From Epiperipatus broadwayi (taxonomy: Eukaryota; Onychophora; Udeonychophora; Euonychophora; Peripatidae), in contig JAQFVV010006216.1 in NCBI GenBank assembly GCA_028023455.1, forward strand, positions 5,038,877 through 5,102,876: DNA of 64,000 nt. Reading direction: 5' to 3'. Shown here piece after piece: positions 57,096 to 64,000 of the stretch. Below the pieces are notes generated by a model. The model was not told the origin of the DNA and made no database searches. It saw only the letters and a program-made list of their open reading frames with translations. Position numbers and translations under genes: made by a program. Numbering within the stretch: the first letter of the stretch is position 1; each line of letters starts with the position of its first letter.

Positions 57096-59175
57096 ATGAC
57101 AGACAAAAATAAATCATGTCCCTTATTAGAAGGCTGTAAAGTCACCAACCAAAGGCAGTGTTTGGTGGCCAAAGGAAGAGGTGCTAAGAATCCCTTGATT
57201 GTGGACCCAGGGTGCCATTTGATAACTTTTTATTTAGGTACTTACAACTGCAGATCACTTTCAAGTAAAGGAAGATTGCAAGAATTAAAAGAAGAACTGT
57301 CTTATTAAATAAGACATTATTGGACTTTGTGAAGTTAGAAAAAAAAAGGTGAAGAGACAATTGATTTAAAAAGTGTACATGTACTCTAATATAACGGCAC
57401 AAATCTTGGAAATACAAGTTGAGTAGGATTTATTAAAAATAAAAAATGGAAGAACAACATTGTGGAGATTGATGATGTATCAGATAGAGTGGCAAGATTA
57501 GTTATATAACTTAATAGCAGACACCAAATGCAAATAATTCAGGTTTATGCCCCAACAAGTTCTCATAGTGATGAAGTAGCAGAAGATTTTTATATGGATG
57601 TACAAAAGGCTTTTGATCAGAATAAACAACATTTTAAAATTGTTATGGGACACTTTAATGCTAGAATTGGTAAACAAATGAAAGATGAAAGTGCTGTGGG
57701 TAATTTTGATTATGGTAATAGAAATGAGAAAGGACATCGACTTGTGGAGTTTGCAGAATAAGAAAAAATGTATATTATGAATTAAATTTTTGAGAAAAAT
57801 GTTAAAAGGAAATGAACATGGAATCATCCAAATGAGGGTACAGCAGAATTATATACATATTTTAGGATTATAATGTTCTTAATAAATTTAACACAGGAAA
57901 TGATCATCAATTAGTAAGATGTAAGATACATGTTAATGCAAAATTAAAGAGACAAAAATTATTGAGAAAAACAATATTTAGAGTTGATATTCCTAATTTT
58001 CAGAAACATTCTAATGAATTTGAATTAGAACTTACAAATCGGTTTCAAGTATTAGTAGATTTTGAAAATGATTTAGATTTTAATGAAATTAATATGTAAA
58101 TAACTGATACATTTTTAAAAACTGCAGCAAAGCTAGCTGGTAGAAAAAAGCAGCAATTGACCAATAAAATTTCTACTGAGACTAGAGAATTTATGAAGAA
58201 AAGAAGGAATATAAAAAATATACAAAAATGATGCATTAAAAAGAATTGAATATCTTGAATTTTGTAAAATCATCTGTGGAAAAGAGTTGAAAATGATATA
58301 AGAAAGTATAACTGTGATCTAGCAAGGAAAGCTGTAAAAGAGAATAAAAGTCTCAAGAGTGTAACACAACATTTTGGTATTGGTAGGAAATTCATATCTG
58401 CAATAAGAAAAAAAGATGGAATTATTACTAAAAAGAGAGATGACATCATAAAATGAATAGAAGACTTTTATCAAGAATTATATAGTAATAAAGAACAAGT
58501 ACCTCCTATATCTATTACATCTTCCGAATTGCCCAGAATTTTAAATGAAGGAGTGAGACATGCAATTAAATGTATGAAGCAAGGAAAGGCCCCAGGTAAT
58601 GATGGAATTATAATTGATATATTAAAAGAAGCAGGTAAAGAAATAAATTTTTTTTAGCAAAGTTATAGACCAAAGGTCTAAATGATAAAGATGTATCAAA
58701 TGATTGGAAGAATGCAGTATTAATATTTTAAAAAGATGATAAAGAATATATTAGAAATTACAGACCTATCAGCCTTTTATCAGTTTTATACAAAATTTTT
58801 ACCAAGATAAATTACAACTCGTCTAAGGAGAATATTGGATTTCCACCAACCAAGAGAACAAGCTGTATTTAAAAGTGATTTTAGTACAGTAGATCATATC
58901 CAGATACTGAGAGAAGTTATACAAAGGAAAAATGAATATGAGTTGCGATTATGCTTTGGATTTGTAGATTATGAAAAGACATTTGATTCTATAAACATTT
59001 TTTCAGTCATTAGAGCATTGGATCATCAACATAAAGATCCAGAAATAGACAACATGTGAGATGGATGGATCTAATAAGAAAGTGTGCAGGGGTGATGTGG
59101 AGAAGAGAAACTAAAAATCAGAGACGGTGGATTGAACTTGGAGGGATCTTCATCCTGCAGTGGATTGACAATGGT
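57096..59175 (+). pseudogene. RTE endonuclease-reverse transcriptase relic, copy 2
   Basis: The open frame at 57096-57308 includes a leader and the endonuclease start GTYNCRSLSSKGRLQEL. The frame at 57528-57761 carries QVYAPTSSHSDEV and GHFNARIG, where the usual Asp of GDFNA is His, so a catalytic residue is lost. NRNEKGHRLVEFAE follows. After many stops the reverse transcriptase region resumes: NYRPISLLSVLYK-like text is visible near 58755, and 58835-59059 has QREQAVFKSDF-like and FVDYEKTFDSI motifs. The catalytic YADD box is deleted. Confidence 0.85.
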
Positions 59176-59193
59176 TGTTAATGATGATGATGA
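57096..59193 (+). mobile_element. RTE-type LINE, copy 2
   Basis: It aligns with copy 1 (25495-28030) but extends further 5' and carries a large internal deletion of the reverse transcriptase C-terminal half near 59038. At that point DPEIDN jumps directly to the MW(R/K)RE tail. It ends with TTAATGATGATGATGA at about 59178-59193, the short trinucleotide tail characteristic of RTE elements. Confidence 0.88.
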
Positions 59194-59194
59194 G

Positions 59195-59700
59195 TTACAT
59201 TAAATCCAAGATTTAAAATGTCTTGTGTTATCACTCTTAGGTGGTGATTAGCAACATATTTGTTGTGTTGCTGATTTTTGCTCTACAGAGTTTAAGTCTT
59301 GAGTGTAATATTGTGGTCCTTGAAATCAATAGTATGTGGGCAGATAAAAATGTTCTGTATTTTAGTTGTTGGCTAATGGTACATCTTTTGGGGGAATTTT
59401 TATTGATCATATGGATTTATGGGAGCATGGTGACTAATTAGTCATTTGATTGCTGTGTTAAAAGTGATCAGGTGACTGTGAAGATGTCAGGATGTGCATT
59501 ATCTCTGGCTTTTAAGTGCACCAGTGTCTTATTAAATGTTGATGCATGGTGCCTTGTATTGTTTCCTAGGGTGAATGTGCAATCAGCACACCAATATGCA
59601 TACAGCATAAATGTGGCATGCAATCAGAACCTTTGTAATATGCAAAGATGATTGACTGGAATTGATGTTGGGTTGTTAGCTTTAGTCATGTTATAATACA
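59195..59700. other. Less AT-rich non-coding stretch
   Basis: Probably the 3' untranslated end of the minus-strand LINE that follows. The plus-strand frame 59241-59441 is hydrophobic but shows no family signature. Confidence 0.35.
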
Positions 59701-59731
59701 TTCTGTCCACTGCTGAACATTGATAAAATAA

Positions 59732-61390
59732 TTATTGCTGTGTTTCCTCTGCCCTGTGACACAGAGAACAAAAATGGTCAACATTGAAGTGAAAACACTG
59801 GAATCTCAAAATATATGATGTGGGCAGTGTATGGTGGTTTAATCTTAGTTCTTTCGATCTAGAGACTATTTTTGAGCTTATGAGAAATTTCTGGTTATTG
59901 ATTCCAAGCATATTAGATTGGGGTAGTGATGCAGATTTGGATTGATCAATGAATAGATTTGTGAGCATGAATACTTTGTACATAATTTGAAGAAATATCT
60001 GTGAGAATGTGTCTTTTACATAGATAATGATGGATGTTAATTGGTCATGTGGAAGTGGTGAATTATTTCTGTCATTATTTGAAGAAGGCATTGTAGCATC
60101 AGAAAGTGTTTGAGTGTAGCTGTTATTATGTTTGTAGCCTTCTACAGATGAAAATATGAATGACATGAACGTCAAATCCATTGTGAGTGAGTCATCTATT
60201 TAAAGTGGTTTTCAGATATTCCTCTTCAATAAAAGCTTGTTGTGGGGAGATCTTGTTTTTAAAACCTTTAGAAAATATAATTATTGAGAAATGGAAGAGT
60301 AGTAAATGAATTTGATGATGATTATCTGGTTAAATAGATGGATCTTGGAATATATGGAGAGATAGGCTTTTGAGAGTAAGATAGTTCTGTTTCTTCTTTT
60401 AGCTTTCCCTGGATTTTATATCTCATTGCATTTGGACTCATATAAAAAAAATCCAGATATGTGGATGGATGTCTGTGCATGGTTCACTATTATAGAGACC
60501 TAACAGCCTTCTTTATATTGACATTAAATTTAGTTTATGTATACCTACACAATTCTTGTAGTATTCTGTGAAACACTGGTATGTGTTTTTTGGATGGGAA
60601 GAGCACAGTTATGTCATTCATATAGGTGATGCATATTATTTGCTGAGATGTGTTTGGAATTTGAATGCCAGTGAATGTTTTCTGAATTTCCACTAGTAGC
60701 AGATTGATATAGAAAGTAAACAGTGGTAAACTTTAGAGAGAACCTTGGGTAATGGATTGTGTAAAAATTAAGGGTATGGAATTTTTGCTGCTGAATATGA
60801 TATGGATTTCTTTTTTTTCAGCAGGAAGTTAGTCAGTGTATACAGAAGAATGCAAGGATTGTGGCAGCATTCAACAAGTCAATTATAACCTTGACTGCCA
60901 TGAAATTAAAGGTCACCTTAATGTCTATCTGCAGTGCAACTAGAGCATATTGTTTTGCCTTGTACCAAGCTCAAAACTGACTTGTAGATAAGTGCTAGTT
61001 GTTCTATTGATGATTGCTTACTTGAAAAATGATATGGTGAAATCAGAGGAAATAGATGTGGTTCAATCTTGTTTTAATAACTTTTCCAATAAGCTTGATG
61101 GCTAGAGATTCCATAGAAATAGGCCAAAGATTAGTAAGAATGGTTATTAAAGTTGGTTTCTTATTGAAAAGTACTATTATGATTAAATAAAGGTTCTCAA
61201 TGTTGTAGATTTTTTGTGATAGTTCACAAGGACACATAGTACTTGACTGTTTAAATAGCTGGTGTGCTTGAACACAAAATTTTGGTATGCCATGAGTACC
61301 TGGATGGCATGCAATGGGCAGTGTGATGAGTTTGATTGCATATTCAGTAGTGGTAAATGGTGTGCTCTGTCTCAGATGGTTCAAAAACAT
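59732..61390 (-). pseudogene. LINE reverse transcriptase and C-terminal region relic
   Basis: The frame at 61390-61043 has the RT fingers segment PISMESLAIKLIGKVIKTRL. Further on, stop-broken frames give LVALQIDIKVTFN (motif A, near 60900-60940) and ICITYMNDITVLFPS (motif C, near 60600-60640), where the usual YADD reads YMND. The 149-codon frame at 60181-59732 ends with TLPTSYILRFQCFHFNVDHF and CSLCHRAEE. This resembles the Cys/His motif near the C-terminus of such LINEs. Catalysis is impossible in this copy. Confidence 0.72.
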
Positions 61391-61646
61391 GGCGAGGTGG
61401 GATGAAGGATTGATGAGTTTGAATCTTCTGTTTGAAATGCTTATATATAAGTCCAGTTGTATTATGCACTGTGTGTATATGTTCTGATTGGATACTCTAA
61501 TGGTGGAGGAGTATCCCAGAACCCATCAGATGTAGCCTCTAATTTATGTATGCTGTTGACTGAAACAAATTTTGCCTTTTTGATGGTTAAGTATGGCTAA
61601 GTAGTCTTTAAGCAATGCATATATATTGTTATATGCCTGAATGTGC

Positions 61647-62240
61647 TTATATATATGGTGGCATGTAATCTGACAAGGCTAATAGTCTAGAAAATGGGGC
61701 ATTTTTCTGGAAATGATAATATTTATAGGCCTGGTATCTCTGCATAGGACTTAATTGTAGTCCTTCAAGTTTGTAAAGCATATATGTTTTAGAAGTAAGG
61801 AATTCAGGAGTGGATATAGGAAGTAGAATTCTCATTGTTTTCACAAGAGATAATGTAGTTAAATGAATTTCAGCTAGGTTAAGTGTTGCAGTTTGTGCAC
61901 TGTAGTCTGAGAATGAAGATAGATTGAGATTCATGCTGATGTGGTGATACAAATTAAGTGAATAGAAGCAAAGATCAATTAATGATGTGTGATGATTGTT
62001 ATGAAACATTACTGTATTTGGTGATAGAAAACCTTAAGCACTCATGAGTATAAATGATTCTAGTCCATTGCCTAAGATGGTGTACTGTTTTAGCTGAGTT
62101 TACACACCATACATTAAAAGCTGTTATTCTGACTTCTATTAATGTTATGGGTGGGAAGGTGTTTGCATTTCAAGATATGTTGATAACTGGTTTTCAGCAA
62201 GGGTTGCTGTATGTTAGTGGAAATTCAGTGGTTAGTTAGA
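61647..62240 (-). pseudogene. LINE endonuclease (AP-type) C-terminal relic
   Basis: The frame at 62009-61647 reads FHNNHHTSLIDLCFYSLNL and then SSFSDYSAQTATLNLAE. This corresponds to the (S/T)xIDL and SDH/SDY strand-loop near the end of APE-type endonucleases; the usual catalytic His after SD is Tyr. Upstream (to about 62240), stop-broken text such as HECLR fits the preceding region. Confidence 0.65.
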
Positions 62241-62599
62241 TAGGAGTGATGTTCATTAGTATAAAATATTTTGTTTGAAGTCTGGTTACCTATGATGAAC
62301 TGTTGTAATCGTCTGTTTTTGGTTTTTTATTGTTTTTATTTTTTTTGGTCAACTTGGTTTTCTTTTTGTTTTTATTGTAGTTAGTTTGGCTAGTAGGAAT
62401 CATGGTATGAATGCTTCAATAATATATGCTGATGTTTTATTTTTAATTACATGTGTGATGTTTATTTCCATTCTGTTTTCATCTCACTGGAGATGCTTTA
62501 TGATGTTTCATTTATGTTAGTTTTTTTATCTGTCAAGTGTTGTTGTATATTATGAAGTTAACATATGTTGTAGAAGCCATTTGAGTGGTGTTCGATGTC

Positions 62600-63240
62600 C
62601 TGCATGCTGTTTGGTTAATCTATGGTGTGGTTATGTTTGTTTGTGTTTTGGTCCATAAAAGGGCAGTTAATGTGATTTTTCAGATTGAGAACATGTTTAA
62701 ATCTGGTTATTAGTATATGGATTTATGTTAACAGTGTGTGTGTGGTTATCTTTATTCAATGTATAGTTAAGCTGATTATTTGTCTATTGTGTTTTGGACT
62801 CTTTTGCTGTCACATTGCATTGCAAGGTAGTCGTGCTGTCCATGTAAGTAGCACTATGGTTTAAGTCCTCTTGTGAAGAGGCTTAGTGTGGTTTTCTGAT
62901 TTACAATCTGTGAAGGAATATTGTTTAGATTCATTTCTGAATACAATCTCAGTTTAAAATTTAACCTGTTGCTGTAAACTAGCAGTGTGGTATATTTTTC
63001 TGATAAATTAGGTTGAAAGCTATGACTTTGCCAATTTCTGAAAGTTCTGGATATCATATTCAAAGTATGCATTTTTGAGTACATTGATGATATGGTTATA
63101 TTGATCTGGCTCAACAGAGATAAGTTCATAATTGCCTAAAGTTTTAATTGTGATTTGAAAATAGGTCATTTGGTTTTCTTGATAAAATTCAAGGATTATA
63201 TACCATGAGTTGGGATGTTCAGCAATTCTCAGCACCATGT
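62600..63240 (-). pseudogene. LINE ORF1-like relic
   Basis: Two overlapping minus-strand frames (63238-63020 and 63129-62854) appear to be one coding region split by a frameshift near 63020-63060. LGNYELISVEPDQYNHIINV is followed, in the other frame, by LSEKYTTLLVYSNRLNFKL. It is consistent with a gag-like ORF1 upstream of the endonuclease, but no zinc knuckle is intact. Confidence 0.45.
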
Positions 63241-63592
63241 TCCAGACACATGTAATGATATTGCATTGTAAAGCAAATCCCTAGGAAAATTGTATAGAGA
63301 TATGTTCAAATCTAGAGATGATAGTATTATTGAATGCAGGGGGAAATCTTTTAAATGTCCTATTGTTAAACCTATAATTAATTAATTTTAAATCATCATT
63401 ATTCTAATACATGGGGTGGAGAGGCAATTAATTTTTCCCTGGTTTGTATATCAAATTGCAAAATATCATTAGTGTTTATTATTTGGAATCTGTAATTGGT
63501 ATCAGTGTGGAGGAGGAGTTATTGGTGCCATCCATCTGGTCACATAGCCTGGTTTTTACCATTTTAGATATATTTTATTCATTTTATCTTTT

Positions 63593-64000
63593 TACAAAGA
63601 CTTTATCTTGTCCTTGGATGTGAGAGTATTCATTTATAGTTAAAAATCCACAAAGCACATGTGCATTAGCTTAATGGTTGATTATTAATATTACAGTTTA
63701 CAAAAGCATAGTGCTATATAAAATAAATATATCATTTACATGTGTTTAATTTCAAATAAGAATAACATATCGTAAATTCTAGGAAATTTTGCAAGCGTCA
63801 TTCATTCTAGCATAGTAAAAGTAATTTAAAGTGATCGCTTAATATCTTCATGCTTTCATTTCCAAATGCTTAAGATTTGCCCATACATAAATGCCTGGGT
63901 CGAAAAGGTAGATGAATTCATTCTATAATTTTCACAAAGACTTTATCTTGTGTTTGGAAGTGAGAGTATTCATTTATAGTTAAAAATCCACAAAGCGCAT
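63593..64000 (+). repeat. Direct repeat pair, 68 bp each, 340 bp apart
   Basis: 63593-63660 and 63933-64000 are nearly identical (ACAAAGACTTTATCTTGT ... AAATCCACAAAGC(A/G)CAT). The second copy is cut by the window end, so the full unit could be longer, up to a 340-bp tandem. Confidence 0.85.

Larger units (their letters stand above)
59700..63400 (-). mobile_element. Jockey/I-superfamily-like LINE, minus strand, decayed
   Basis: Read on the minus strand the order is: ORF1-like region (about 63240-62600), endonuclease C-terminus (62009-61647), reverse transcriptase (61390-60450) and a C-terminal Cys/His segment (60181-59732). This is the layout of two-ORF non-LTR retrotransposons and differs from the RTE copies. 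The clade is not certain. Base composition is noticeably less AT-rich than in the rest of the window. Confidence 0.72.

Noticed and set aside
59241-59441. 66-codon hydrophobic ORF as a secreted or membrane peptide
   Set aside because: It lies in the probable 3' end of a LINE read on the other strand, with no conserved motif.
1-64000. CRISPR array, bacterial operon or prophage
   Set aside because: No regularly spaced short repeats with unique spacers, no ribosome-binding-site/operon organisation, and clear animal retroelements throughout.

Overview
This is a eukaryotic, very AT-rich window with no bacterial features. It is built almost entirely of decayed transposable elements, inverted repeats and simple repeats. 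The element mix is Ty3/Gypsy, a Penelope-like element with a GIY-YIG domain, RTE-type and Jockey/I-type LINEs, hAT, and TIR foldbacks. With TTAGGG-like interstitial repeats, this points to an invertebrate animal with a large repeat-rich genome. I cannot fix the phylum; the abundant coleoid cephalopod SINE motifs I would expect in 64 kb were not seen. I found no rRNA or intact tRNA.

Layout. 0-9.3 kb: non-coding DNA with a small inverted repeat (1.8 kb), a 450-bp TIR element (2.5 kb), a minus-strand Gypsy integrase remnant (6.2-6.5 kb) and a minus-strand TATA/exon-like segment (8.0-8.27 kb). 9.3-14.5 kb: a full-length but dead Gypsy element with both LTRs. 15.1-23.1 kb: Penelope-like copies in both orientations, the plus copy split by a 4.17-kb insertion. 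23.3-24.8 kb: hAT transposase relic. 25.5-28.0 kb: RTE copy 1. 30.2-38.9 kb: dispersed repeats, a Penelope-derived inverted pair, a less AT-rich island with CCAAT/TATA signals and telomere-like repeats, and the second arm of a 1.6-kb inverted repeat. 38.9-46.9 kb: a giant inverted duplication; one half looks like a 4.3-kb TIR element and carries a perfect 136-bp palindrome. 49.4-51.3 kb: a short non-autonomous LTR element (TRIM-like) on the minus strand. 56.65-57.0 kb: three in-frame 99-bp repeats encoding a Cys/His-rich 33-residue unit. 57.1-59.2 kb: RTE copy 2. 59.7-63.4 kb: a minus-strand LINE.

The most gene-like signal is a set of three short plus-strand exons (29.01, 52.39 and 53.03 kb). 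All junctions share the same phase, so they join into one open frame across a 23-kb intron that holds many of the repeats above. I do not recognise the protein. Nothing else looks like a living host gene. All transposon ORFs carry stops, frameshifts or lost catalytic residues, so the window is best read as intronic or intergenic DNA of a repeat-rich animal genome.
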